The notes under the pieces were generated by a model. That model worked only from the letters and a program-made list of their open reading frames with translations, ran no database searches and was not told the DNA's origin. A stretch of 64,000 nt of DNA from DASSUW01 sp963792385 (GTDB lineage Bacteria; Actinomycetota; Thermoleophilia; Solirubrobacterales; Solirubrobacteraceae). The stretch is from contig CAWBVZ010000007.1 in NCBI GenBank assembly GCA_963792385.1, forward strand, positions 806,001 through 870,000. Reading direction: 5' to 3'. The translations under genes and the position numbers were made by a program. Of the stretch, positions 10,744-19,364 are shown in pieces; the first letter of the stretch is position 1; the number at the start of each line of letters is the position of its first letter.

Positions 10744-13370
10744 ACGCCGAGGGCGCGCTCGATCTCGGCGCGCGCCGCGGCGAGGGCGTCCGGGAGCTTC
10801 TCCGGCTCGCGCCCGCCCGCCTGGGCCATGTTGTCGCGGCCGCCGCCGCCACCGCCGACGACCTTCGCCGCCGCCTTGACGATGTCGCCCGCCTTCACGC
10901 CGCGCTCGACCGCGCCCGGCGTCGCCGCCACGAGCAGGCTGACGCGCCCGTCGCCGGGCGCGCCGAGCACTACCACGGCGGGGTCGCCGAGCTGGTTCTT
11001 GAGGCGGTCGGCGAGATCCGGCAGCGCCTTCGGGTCGTCGACCTGCTTGATCTGGAAGATCGCGCGCACGCCGTCGAGCTCGACCACCGCGTCGACGTCG
11101 AGCTTCTCGTCGACCGGCGCGGCCTGCTGCGGGCGTTTCTCGAGCTCGCGCCGCCGGCGCTCGCGGTCGGCCGCCACCTCGGCGACCGACTCGGGCGACG
11201 TGCGCAGCACCTTGGCCGTCTCCGTCAGCAGGCGGTCGTTGCGGCGCAGCTCGTCGAGCGCCACCTGGCTGGTGACCGCCTCGATCCGGCGCACGTTGGC
11301 CGCCGATGACGTCTCGGTCGTGACCTTGAACGCGCCGATCACGCCGGTGCTGCGGACGTGGGTGCCGCCGCACAGCTCGCGCGACCAGTTGCCGTCGCCG
11401 ATCTCGACCATCCGCACGACGTCGCCGTACTTCTCGCCGAACAGCGCCATCGCGCCGAGGCTGCGCGCCTCGTCGAGCGTCGTGGTGAGCGCGCGCACGG
11501 GCTCGTCGGCGACGATCTCGCGGTTGACCGCGTCCTCGATCTCGCGCAGCTCGTCGTCGGTCAGCGGCGCGCCGTGGGTGAAGTCGAACCGCAGCTTGTC
11601 GGGGCCGACGTAGGAGCCGGCCTGGCGCACGTGCGTGCCGAGCCGCTCGCGCAGCGCCGCGTGCAGCAGGTGCGTCGCGGTGTGGTTGCGCTCGGTCAGC
11701 CGCCGCGCAGGGTCCACGCGCGCGATCACGCGCTCGCCCTCGTGCAACTCGCCGGTCAGCGGTTCGAGCACGAGCGCCTGGTCGTCGCCGACGCGCACGA
11801 CGTCGATCACGCGCGCGCTGCAGCCGCCGTCCTCGCACTCGATCACGCCGCCGTCGTGCACCTGGCCGCCGCCGGTGGCGTAGAACGGCGACTCGACGAG
11901 CTTCGCCAGCACCTGCCCGTTCTCGGTCAAGATCGAGCCGACCGCTGTCGCCTGCTCGATCGTCTCGTAGCCGGTGAACGTGGTCTTCACGTCGCTGCTC
12001 TCGGCGAACGCCGCGATCCGCTCCCGCTTTACGTCGCGGCCGCCTCGCCCGGCAGTGCTCGAGCGCGCGCGCGTGCGCTGCTCCTCCATCAGCTCCTCGA
12101 AGCCCTGCTGGTCGACCCCCAGGTTCTGCTCGGCCGCCAGCTCGAGCGTGAGGTCGAACGGGAAGCCGTAGGTGTCGTGGAGCAGGAACGCCTGGTCGGC
12201 GCCGATGCCCTCCTGCTCGGCGTCCTTCGCCCGCGAGATCACGTCGTCGAGGAGCCGCATGCCCTGCTCGAGCGTGCGGCCGAACGCCTCCTCCTCCCTA
12301 CCGACCCACATCTGGATCGTGTCCGCATGCTCGTGCAGCTCGGGATAGGCGTCCGCCATCAGCTCGCGCACGACGGTCGCGTACTTGGGCAGGAAGCCGG
12401 GCTCGATGCCGAGCCTCCGGCCCTGCACGATCGCTCGCCGCATCAGCCGGCGCAGCACGTAACCGCGCTCCTCGTTGGACGGTACGACGCCGTCCGCAAC
12501 GAGGAAGCTCATCCCGCGGGTGTGGTCGGCGAGGATCCGCAGCCCGCGATCGACGCCGAACGTCTCGCCGTACCGCTTGCCGCTCAGTTCCTCGCCGAGG
12601 TCGATCAGCGGGCGGACCTGGTCGGTCTCGAACACCGACGTGGTCCCTTGCATGATCGCCGCGAGCCGGTTCAGGCCGAGCCCCGTGTCGATGTTCTTGG
12701 CCGGGAGCGGCGTGAGCGTGTTGACCGGCTCCTGGTTGTACTGCATGAACACGAGGTTCCAGTACTCCAGGAAGCGCTCGTTGTCGCCGCCGGGGAGATC
12801 GTCCTCGGTGCCGAACTCCAGGCCGCGGTCCAGGTAGAGCTCCGAGCACGGCCCGCACGGACCGGTCGGGCCGGCCTGCCAGAAGTTCTCCGAACGCGGC
12901 AGCAGCACGATCCGCTCACGCGGCACGCCGATCGCCAGCCACGCGTCGATCGCCTCCTCGTCAGGCCCGAGGCCGAGCGCCTCGTCGCCCTCGAACACCG
13001 TCGCCCAGATCTTGTCCGGCTCGAACCCGAACCCCTCGAGCGACAGCTCCCAGGCGAACTCCGCCGCGCCCTGCTTGAAGTAGTCGCCCATCGAGAAGTT
13101 GCCGAGCATCTCGAAGAACGTGAGATGCCGATAGGTCGAGCCGATGTTGTCGATGTCGACGGTCCGGAAGCACTTCTGGCACGTGGTCAACCGGTTGTGC
13201 GGCGGCGCCTCCTGGCCCAGGAAGTACGGCTTCAGCGGGTGCATCCCCGCGCTGATGAGCAGCGTCGACGGGTCGTGCCGGGTCGGCACCAGCGGCGCCG
13301 AGGGCAGCCGCTTGTGGTCTCGCGACTCGAAAAACTCGAGGAACTGCTGGCGGATCTCGTCGGTCGTCAT
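10740..13370 (-). CDS. alaS: Alanyl-tRNA synthetase
   Basis: Charges tRNA-Ala with alanine and edits mischarged tRNA. The 876 residues span the class II catalytic core, tRNA-binding region, editing domain and C-Ala domain. The editing zinc site is visible as NHTATHLLH plus CGGTHV, and the RFDFTHGAPL motif precedes it. The C-terminus keeps the glycine-rich VVGGGGGGRDNMAQAGG segment of the C-Ala domain. It is the first gene of the long minus-strand operon and diverges from the NUDIX gene with only 17 bp between start codons, so the two promoters must overlap the opposing coding region or be compressed. Confidence 0.96.
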   Translation of the reverse strand: MTTDEIRQQFLEFFESRDHKRLPSAPLVPTRHDPSTLLISAGMHPLKPYFLGQEAPPHNRLTTCQKCFRTVDIDNIGSTYRHLTFFEMLGNFSMGDYFKQGAAEFAWELSLEGFGFEPDKIWATVFEGDEALGLGPDEEAIDAWLAIGVPRERIVLLPRSENFWQAGPTGPCGPCSELYLDRGLEFGTEDDLPGGDNERFLEYWNLVFMQYNQEPVNTLTPLPAKNIDTGLGLNRLAAIMQGTTSVFETDQVRPLIDLGEELSGKRYGETFGVDRGLRILADHTRGMSFLVADGVVPSNEERGYVLRRLMRRAIVQGRRLGIEPGFLPKYATVVRELMADAYPELHEHADTIQMWVGREEEAFGRTLEQGMRLLDDVISRAKDAEQEGIGADQAFLLHDTYGFPFDLTLELAAEQNLGVDQQGFEELMEEQRTRARSSTAGRGGRDVKRERIAAFAESSDVKTTFTGYETIEQATAVGSILTENGQVLAKLVESPFYATGGGQVHDGGVIECEDGGCSARVIDVVRVGDDQALVLEPLTGELHEGERVIARVDPARRLTERNHTATHLLHAALRERLGTHVRQAGSYVGPDKLRFDFTHGAPLTDDELREIEDAVNREIVADEPVRALTTTLDEARSLGAMALFGEKYGDVVRMVEIGDGNWSRELCGGTHVRSTGVIGAFKVTTETSSAANVRRIEAVTSQVALDELRRNDRLLTETAKVLRTSPESVAEVAADRERRRRELEKRPQQAAPVDEKLDVDAVVELDGVRAIFQIKQVDDPKALPDLADRLKNQLGDPAVVVLGAPGDGRVSLLVAATPGAVERGVKAGDIVKAAAKVVGGGGGGRDNMAQAGGREPEKLPDALAAARAEIERALGV

Positions 13371-13387
13371 GGAACGATGCAGTCTAG

Positions 13388-13918
13388 GTGGAGCCTCCCC
13401 GCGTCACGAGCAGCCGACTGGTCTACGAGAACCGCTGGATGCGCCTGCACGAGGACCGCACCGAGCGGGCCGACGGCACGCCCGGCCTCTACGCATGGAT
13501 CGAGAAGCCGCCGGCCGCCGTGATCGTGCCGCTCGACGGCGAGCACGTATGGCTGGTCGAACAGCACCGGCATCCCATCGGAGCGCGGTTCTGGGAGTTC
13601 CCGCAGGGGGCTTGGGAGGACGACCCGAGCGCACGCGCGGAGGACCTCGCGCGTGGCGAGTTGGCCGAGGAGACCGGGCTGCGCGCGGCTGCCATGGAGC
13701 ACCTCGGGCAGATGTTCTTCGCTTACGGGATCACCGACCAGTCGTTCGACGTCTGGCGCGCAACCGGACTCGAACCCGGCTCGCAGGCGCTCGAGGCCAC
13801 CGAGGCGGACCTGCAGGTCTCGCGCTTCGCGGTGGCCGAGTTCGAGGCGATGATCAGCTCTGGTGGGGTGCGCGACGCGGCCACGGTGGCCGCTTGGCAT
13901 CTGGCAACACGGTCTTGA
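13388..13918 (+). CDS. NUDIX hydrolase, ADP-ribose pyrophosphatase type, with an atypical box
   Basis: Hydrolase of nucleoside diphosphates linked to another moiety. The 176 residues have the ADP-ribose pyrophosphatase layout, including WLVEQHRHPIGARFWEFPQG. The Nudix box reads LARGELAEETGL: the arginine normally just before Glu-Leu is replaced by Gly, with Arg one position earlier. The metal-binding EE pair is kept. It diverges from alaS. Substrate cannot be told from sequence. Confidence 0.85.
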   Translation: MEPPRVTSSRLVYENRWMRLHEDRTERADGTPGLYAWIEKPPAAVIVPLDGEHVWLVEQHRHPIGARFWEFPQGAWEDDPSARAEDLARGELAEETGLRAAAMEHLGQMFFAYGITDQSFDVWRATGLEPGSQALEATEADLQVSRFAVAEFEAMISSGGVRDAATVAAWHLATRS

Positions 13919-13979
13919 GTTTGGGCGTAGAGCAGGCGCCGGACGACTGGCCTCAGGGGATTCAGGGAACCACGCCGGA

Positions 13980-14171
13980 GTGGTTCTTGACGTCGCCCTT
14001 CTGCTCATCGGGGTGATGGGCCTTGCCTATTGCCTGGTGCGCTCCCGTACGCCCGAGCCGGCGCAGAGACGAGGAACGGCGCTGCGACGGACGCGCGGCT
14101 TGTATCTGGTGGGCGCGGCAGCCGCCTGCTTGTTGATCGCCGGTGCGGTGGCGAGTCTGCTCGGTAACTAG
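13980..14171 (+). CDS. Small two-helix membrane protein
   Basis: A 63-residue protein from a GTG at 13980; longer in-frame starts exist upstream but would add a non-membrane stretch overlapping the NUDIX gene. Two hydrophobic helices are clear (VALLLIGVMGLAYCLV and LYLVGAAAACLLIAGAVAS) separated by a basic linker. It ends 4 bp inside the convergent esterase gene. Not recognised beyond this; the ribosome binding site is weak. Confidence 0.55.
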   Translation: MVLDVALLLIGVMGLAYCLVRSRTPEPAQRRGTALRRTRGLYLVGAAAACLLIAGAVASLLGN

Positions 14172-15442
14172 GTCCGCTGCTCGGCCATCCACTGCCAGAT
14201 GTGCGTTCCGTTGATGCTCGGGTCGTTGCGGGCGACGTAGATCCACGACCAGTGGCCGTTGAACTGGTAACCGTCCCAGATGACGTGGTCGTACAGGGTC
14301 ATCAAGGAGCCGGGGATGAGGTCGTGGGCGTGGATCGTGTTGGGCTCCGGTGGCACGACCGGATCGTCGCGCGAGGCGACGAGCCACGTCGGAGTGTCGA
14401 TCTCCTTCAGCTGGGCGTCGGTGAGCAGCGGTGGGCCGCCCGGCTCAAGGGACTCGACAACGCCACAGATCGGTACGGCCGCAGCGAACAGGTCGCCGTA
14501 GATCGAGGTCAGCTCCATGGTCATGTAGCCGCCGTTGCTGCAGCCGGCGACGTAGATCCGCTCGCGGTCGATCGGGTACCGGCGCACGAGATCGCCGATG
14601 ATCTCGCGGATGAGCGGGGCGAAGCGGGGTCCGTCCTCCATCCAGAAGGAGGTGCTCTGTGGCGCAACGACATAGGCGCCGCCGAAGATCCGCTGTGCCT
14701 GCTGCGTGGCGAAGCCCAGCGCACCTCGGTTGGCCCGCAACGGCGTCTCGTTGTCGTAGTAGTGATCGGGCAGCAGGCCACCCTCACCACCGCCGTGCAG
14801 CCAGATGACGAGCGGGTGCCTGCCTCGTCCGGCGTGGAAGCGGTGGCCGTGGCGGGGCGAGTACAGCCGGTAGTTCATGCCAGAGCCGGACACGTGGTAG
14901 CTGAAGGCGTCCACTTCGGGATCTGACAGCCGGCGTTGCACGAACCGCGCGATCGTGAGCGGCCGCCGCTTGCGCAGGACGATCGGGGTGTTCTGAGTGA
15001 TCGTGTAGACAAGGTCGAGCACGACGTTGCGGCCCTTGCCCACGATGTAGCCGAGGGTGCCACCGCCGACCTGGCCCTCGCCGTATGACAGGTCCAGCAC
15101 GATGTTGCCCCAGTGGTCGAGCCGGACCGCGGTCACCGGGCGGTCAAGGTCGTACTCGCTGAAGATCAGGTCGCCGTCGGCGATCGGGATCGGACTGGTC
15201 GCCTTGGCGTGCACGCTAAAGGTGCCGGTGGTCAGGCTGGCCGGGTCGATCCGGCCGAGCGCGGCGGTGTGGAGGGTGATCGAGGTGACCTGCTCGCCAC
15301 CGTCGAGCACCTCCGCATTGAGCGTGAACCGCACGCCGTCGTGTGGGTGACGCCCGGCGTAGGCGTTGACACCGGGCAAGAGAGCACCGGCGGCGGCCGC
15401 GCCGGTGGTCAAGAACGTGCGACGGGAGATGGGCGCTGCCAT
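14168..15442 (-). CDS. Tat-exported alpha/beta-hydrolase (esterase/depolymerase type)
   Basis: Secreted serine esterase-like enzyme, 424 residues. The N-terminus carries a twin-arginine signal, SRRTFLTTGAAAAGALLPG. An Ig-like or beta-rich region (about 35-165) precedes the hydrolase domain. The oxyanion strand is LVIWLHGGGEGG, the nucleophile elbow is AGCSNGGYM near residue 296, an Asp candidate is ASRDDPVVPP and a His candidate is NGTHIW or FNGHWS near the end. This arrangement resembles PHB-depolymerase/feruloyl esterase-like proteins; the substrate is unknown. Confidence 0.85.
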   Translation of the reverse strand: MAAPISRRTFLTTGAAAAGALLPGVNAYAGRHPHDGVRFTLNAEVLDGGEQVTSITLHTAALGRIDPASLTTGTFSVHAKATSPIPIADGDLIFSEYDLDRPVTAVRLDHWGNIVLDLSYGEGQVGGGTLGYIVGKGRNVVLDLVYTITQNTPIVLRKRRPLTIARFVQRRLSDPEVDAFSYHVSGSGMNYRLYSPRHGHRFHAGRGRHPLVIWLHGGGEGGLLPDHYYDNETPLRANRGALGFATQQAQRIFGGAYVVAPQSTSFWMEDGPRFAPLIREIIGDLVRRYPIDRERIYVAGCSNGGYMTMELTSIYGDLFAAAVPICGVVESLEPGGPPLLTDAQLKEIDTPTWLVASRDDPVVPPEPNTIHAHDLIPGSLMTLYDHVIWDGYQFNGHWSWIYVARNDPSINGTHIWQWMAEQRT

Positions 15443-15565
15443 GGGGACTCCTTCGTCTCAAAGGCCGTCTCAGCTGCGATCGGAACCGATGAACACGGAG
15501 GTACCGCAGATCGCAAGGCCGTAACCGGCCAACCAGCGGCGCAGTGTCCGTTTCGCGACGCCGTG

Positions 15566-16513
15566 TCACGGCGACGCGGCGAGCGCCTCGGCGGCGGACG
15601 GCGACACCCGGAATCCGGCGCCCGCCGCAGCCCCCGCCTTGACCGTGCACGTGACCGTGAGCGCCTGCTCGGAGCACACGTAGCCGCCGAAGTCCACGGC
15701 CAGCCCGTCGCTGAGGTGGAACAAGTCGGAGTTCCACTGCACCGAGCAGATCGAGTTCAGCCCCGGCGGCCCGCCCCCGCACAGCTGCACGCTGCCATCC
15801 ACCGACACAGCCGCGCCGTGCTGGCCCACGTTCGCGCCGGCGCGCGACTCGCAGAAACGGTCGTCCGGCTGATACTTGCCCGTGTAGCACCAGATCGTCC
15901 CGTCCGACGACAGAAACTCCCGGAGCGGCACGCTCGCCTGCCGCGGCGGCACTACCCGCAGGCTGCGCGCCGCCCGCACGAACCGCCCCGCCGGCACGTG
16001 ATCCCCGATCAGCCCGACCGCCGTCAGCTGCCTCGCGGAGCCGGACCGCACCCGCAGGCGCACCAGCCACGCCCGCTGACCGGCCGGCGGCCGGCACGTG
16101 CCGCCAACCACCTCACAGAACGCGTACAACCACACCGACCGCCCCCCGATACGGACCTTGCGCACACGGGTCGCCTGACCGGGGTCGCCGCAGACACGCG
16201 GACGCGCCTCGAAGACCTCGAGCTGCGGCCCGTGCCCTGATCGCCGGCCGAACTTGGCGTGCACCGTGACCTTCACCTTGCTCACCGTCGCCGCCGCGCA
16301 GCCGTCTCGCTCCACCGTCACGCGGCCCCTGAGCCCGAACGTCCGCCCCGGCCGCAGTACCGGGAACTCCGCCATCGCCGCCGCCTGCCCCCAGCTGACT
16401 TTCAACGGCGCCGCCGGTGTCAGCGCCGCCTGTGATTGCGCCGACACCGCCTCCGCAGTTGACAGCAACAGCACTGCGCTTAAAGCCACGGCGACCGGCA
16501 CACGTCCACGCAT
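15566..16513 (-). CDS. Secreted protein with C-terminal DUF6636-like domain
   Basis: 315 residues with a Sec signal peptide (VAVALSAVLLLSTAEAVSAQ). The middle is beta-rich with paired cysteines. The C-terminal 120 residues read like the DUF6636 pattern: FLSSDGTIWCYTG, then a VQLCGG strand, FGGYVCSEQALTVTC and GAGFRVSPSAAE near the end. Extracellular role unknown. A strong hairpin (16589-16631) separates it from the metalloprotease gene upstream. Confidence 0.75.
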   Translation of the reverse strand: MRGRVPVAVALSAVLLLSTAEAVSAQSQAALTPAAPLKVSWGQAAAMAEFPVLRPGRTFGLRGRVTVERDGCAAATVSKVKVTVHAKFGRRSGHGPQLEVFEARPRVCGDPGQATRVRKVRIGGRSVWLYAFCEVVGGTCRPPAGQRAWLVRLRVRSGSARQLTAVGLIGDHVPAGRFVRAARSLRVVPPRQASVPLREFLSSDGTIWCYTGKYQPDDRFCESRAGANVGQHGAAVSVDGSVQLCGGGPPGLNSICSVQWNSDLFHLSDGLAVDFGGYVCSEQALTVTCTVKAGAAAGAGFRVSPSAAEALAASP

Positions 16514-16588
16514 AAGCCCTCCTGGGCCTCAGGGCGCCGTCCGCGACTGACGCGAACCTACCGGCTACTGCGAGCGCCGGCAATCAAC

Positions 16589-16631
16589 CACCAAGGGCCG
16601 CCGCGGTTACAAACCACGGCGGCCCTTGGTG
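16589..16631 (-). terminator. Long stem-loop terminator after the metalloprotease gene
   Basis: A stem of about 17 bp (CACCAAGGGCCGCCG paired with CGGCGGCCCTTGGTG, one mismatch further in) around a 7-base loop, 28 bp past the metalloprotease stop on the minus strand. No strong T run is seen. Confidence 0.75.
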
Positions 16632-16658
16632 CTTACACGCGACTGCGGCAATTAGCGG

Positions 16659-17684
16659 TCAGCAGGCGTGCGGTCCGCAGTCGGGCTCGTCGTGCGGCGG
16701 CGGGGCGAGGCCGACGGCGGTGAAGGCGGCGATGGCCTTGGTGCTGATGGTCGCGCCGTAGATCGCATGGGCGCTCTGGCTGAAGGCCAGGCGTACCTGA
16801 TTGAACGTCGGATGCGGGCTCAGCCGCTGGGGGACGTTGTGGAGCACGCGGCCCGCCTTGGCGTGCCCGACGCTCTGGACGAAGAGGTAGTAGGCATGGC
16901 TGAGGATGGTGGAGTTGAAGTGCGGCGCGTCGTCCGGGGGCGTCGGGTCGTAGTCGCTCATGTGGTCCGGGTACGGCTGTCCGTCGCGCATGATGGCGTT
17001 CGGGTTGGCCCAGTCGCGGCCGGCGCCGCCCGCGCGGTCCTCGCCGATCGTCGCGTTCTCGCGGTCGTAGTCGTAGGCGAACATGTCGGCGATCGCCTCC
17101 TCGACGGCGTCGCCCTCGAGGTTCTGGCTCGAGGCCCGGTCGCCGGCGTACTCGGCGTCCATGATGTGGCCGAACTCGTGCGCGATCACGTCGTTGTAGG
17201 GCAGGTTCGGGTTGCCGGCGCCGCGCAGGATGTCGCTGTCGTCGATCGTCACGTACTGATAGGCGCGGTCCGCCCTGGAGTCGCCGCCGGGCGCGTCGGC
17301 GTCGGGATCGTTGCCGAGCACGTCCCACGCCACGTACGGCCGGCCTCCGAAGCCGCCCTTCCGTCCGCAGTAGCCGCGGACGACGCAGATCGTCCTCGCC
17401 ACGTTCATGGCGTTGGCGGTCAGCGCGTCCATCTTCGTCGTGCGCGTCACGCCCGAGAGCGGGGTCGTGTTCCAGGCCGGCCACGGGCTGGTGCGCGGAT
17501 CGCCGGTGACCCTCGCCGCGGCGTATCCCTCCCAGCCGCTGATCGGCTCGGCGCCGTCGCTCGCGTCCCACACCTCGACGAGCGTGCGGGTGGTCGCCGC
17601 CTGGGCGCCGACGGGGATCAGGAATGCCGCCAGTAGCACGAGCGCGAAGCCCGTAGCAAGGCGGCGGATAGATGCGTTCGACAC
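16659..17684 (-). CDS. Secreted M4-like zinc metalloprotease
   Basis: Extracellular metalloprotease, 341 residues from a GTG at 17684 that has a GGAGG site 5 bases upstream and starts the signal peptide (RLATGFALVLLAAFLIPVGA). The zinc site is HEFGH near residue 180, followed about 22 residues later by EEAIADMFAYD, the thermolysin-type third ligand. Downstream FNSTILSHAYYLF and GRVLHNVPQRLS resemble the M4 C-terminal helices. It lacks the usual long propeptide, so it is a compact relative rather than a standard thermolysin. Confidence 0.85.
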   Translation of the reverse strand: MSNASIRRLATGFALVLLAAFLIPVGAQAATTRTLVEVWDASDGAEPISGWEGYAAARVTGDPRTSPWPAWNTTPLSGVTRTTKMDALTANAMNVARTICVVRGYCGRKGGFGGRPYVAWDVLGNDPDADAPGGDSRADRAYQYVTIDDSDILRGAGNPNLPYNDVIAHEFGHIMDAEYAGDRASSQNLEGDAVEEAIADMFAYDYDRENATIGEDRAGGAGRDWANPNAIMRDGQPYPDHMSDYDPTPPDDAPHFNSTILSHAYYLFVQSVGHAKAGRVLHNVPQRLSPHPTFNQVRLAFSQSAHAIYGATISTKAIAAFTAVGLAPPPHDEPDCGPHAC

Positions 17685-17761
17685 GGGAGCCTCCAGTGGT
17701 CGTATCGCAGGAACGCATCCCTGAAGACGCCTCCGGAGGCCGAGCATTCCCATGGCGGGCG

Positions 17762-18193
17762 CTACTGACGCCCAGTCTCCGCGCCCTTGTGACTGAGTCC
17801 GAGGTCCTCACGAGTGAGGCGGAAGCCGAGCGAGCGGCTCGCACCAAGCCGCTCGTAGTACCCCTCGGTTCGGGTGCGGACGTCGAGTTGTAGACCTCCC
17901 GCGCGCTCCAGGCCGTCACGCAGCAGTCTGGATCCGAGCCCAAGTCCACGCCGGTTCGCGTCGATCAGGAGCATCGAAACATGGGCCTGGATGAGACCAT
18001 CGGACTGGACCTGGATCGCGCCGACAACCTGCCCGTCGACGGTCGCAACCAGCGTCGTGACGCCTGGTGCGGTCAGCGCCCGGTAGGTCTGCTCCCGGTC
18101 ATCCGTGTACTCGGTCCAGCCCTCCCCCGCGACGAGCGCGATAAGCCCATCGAGGTGGGCTGGCGTGAACGGTTCAATCGCGGCCTCTGTCAT
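17762..18193 (-). CDS. GNAT-family N-acetyltransferase
   Basis: Acyl-CoA-dependent acetyltransferase, 143 residues from the ATG at 18193 (an ATG 24 bases upstream is possible). Motif A is visible as LLIDANRRGLGLGSRLLRDGL with the R/Q-x-x-G-x-G/A acetyl-CoA loop, then YYERLGASRSLGF as motif B. Substrate unknown. It diverges from the reductase-like gene at 18299. Confidence 0.85.
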   Translation of the reverse strand: MTEAAIEPFTPAHLDGLIALVAGEGWTEYTDDREQTYRALTAPGVTTLVATVDGQVVGAIQVQSDGLIQAHVSMLLIDANRRGLGLGSRLLRDGLERAGGLQLDVRTRTEGYYERLGASRSLGFRLTREDLGLSHKGAETGRQ

Positions 18194-18298
18194 CCGTCGC
18201 CCAAGTAGACCATCCAAGCGTGTCGACAGGCTGCGAGCGATGAGTTCGGCCTGCCATCTCGGTCACAACTACGCACACAACGAAGAAAGGACCGCGCA

Positions 18299-18856
18299 AT
18301 GGGCAAACTGCTCTGGCACACGATGATGACCCTCGACGGCTTCATCGCGGGGCCGAACGACGACCTGAGCTGGATGTCCGGGCTGGACGCCGGATCGCGT
18401 GAGACGGCGGATCAGGTTCTCGCCTCGACAGGAGCGCTGCTTGTCGGCCGCCGAACGCAGGACGTGGAGGACCGCGATCAACCAGGGTTCTACGGCGGCG
18501 CCTTCCGCGGCCCGTTCTTCGTGTTGCGACACGACCCGCCGGCCGAGCCGCCCGTCGTCAAGGGCGTCACCGGGCGCTTTCTGGACGTCGACATCGCGCA
18601 AGCGGTGGCGATCGCCAAGAAAGGCGCGGGCGACGGCGACGTTGTCGTCCTCGGCGCGAACGTCGCCCGGCAATGCCTGGAGAACGGGCTCCTCGACGAG
18701 ATCCTCATCCACGTTGCCCCGGTGTTGGTCGGCGACGGCGTCCGGCTGTTCGCGCGCCCGGGCGGCGAGCCGGTCAAGCTCGACCCGATCTCGTCGGTCG
18801 ACGAGGGCGCCATCACTGTGCTCCGCTACTCGGTCGGACGCCCGTCAGCCTCGTGA
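18299..18856 (+). CDS. Dihydrofolate reductase / RibD C-terminal-like protein
   Basis: Putative NADPH-dependent reductase, 185 residues, preceded by an AAAGGA site. The family start is WHTMMTLDGFIAGPNDDLSW; LLVGRRTQ and VVVLGANVARQCLENGLLDE mark the nucleotide-binding part, and the protein ends with the LHVAPVLVGDGVRLF-like strand (ILIHVAPVLVGDG). These proteins rarely replace FolA; the substrate is unknown. A second member lies at 23819. Confidence 0.9.
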   Translation: MGKLLWHTMMTLDGFIAGPNDDLSWMSGLDAGSRETADQVLASTGALLVGRRTQDVEDRDQPGFYGGAFRGPFFVLRHDPPAEPPVVKGVTGRFLDVDIAQAVAIAKKGAGDGDVVVLGANVARQCLENGLLDEILIHVAPVLVGDGVRLFARPGGEPVKLDPISSVDEGAITVLRYSVGRPSAS

Positions 18857-18872
18857 ATGTCACGATGGCTTG

Positions 18873-19364
18873 ATGGGACGCGCCGAAGCTGACGAGCCGA
18901 CGCCGACCGCCGGCGTCGTGCTGCTACGCGGCGACGATGTGCTGCTGGTCGCGCCGGGCCGTGCGTCAAGGCATCAGCGGGGCGTGCTCGGAGTTCCCGC
19001 CGGACGGATCGACGCCGGCGAGAGCGCGCTCGACGCTGCCGTGCGCGAATGCCGCGAGGAAGCCGGCGTGCATGTCCGTCCGGACGACCTCGTCGAGCTC
19101 GACCGCAAGTACGTCGCGAGATTGGATCGGCGTGACGGCAGCTCGGAGCTGATGACCTGGACGGTGTTCGCGACCGACCGACACACCGGCACGGCGCGGG
19201 CATCCCCGGAAACCGAGCCGCGCTGGACGCCGCTCGCGGACCTGCCCCAGCTGACGTTGCAGCGAAACGTCGCCGACGCGGTCGCGCAGGCGCGCATCGC
19301 GCTCGGGCGAACTCTGCGCGAGGGTGATGAGTTTTCGGGCCGCCCGCCGTCACACACACCATGA
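18873..19364 (+). CDS. NUDIX hydrolase
   Basis: 163 residues from the ATG at 18873, 16 bp after the preceding gene. The Nudix box is canonical: GRIDAGE, seven residues, then RECREEAGV. It overlaps the sigma factor gene by 4 bases (ATGA), forming an operon of reductase-like protein, NUDIX, sigma factor and metallo-hydrolase. Substrate unknown. Confidence 0.88.
   Translation: MGRAEADEPTPTAGVVLLRGDDVLLVAPGRASRHQRGVLGVPAGRIDAGESALDAAVRECREEAGVHVRPDDLVELDRKYVARLDRRDGSSELMTWTVFATDRHTGTARASPETEPRWTPLADLPQLTLQRNVADAVAQARIALGRTLREGDEFSGRPPSHTP

Noticed and set aside
6496..11613. Very long plus-strand open frame opposite the coiled-coil, ruvX and alaS genes
   Set aside because: Low-complexity mirror of GC-rich coding DNA; the minus-strand genes have clear families and overlaps.
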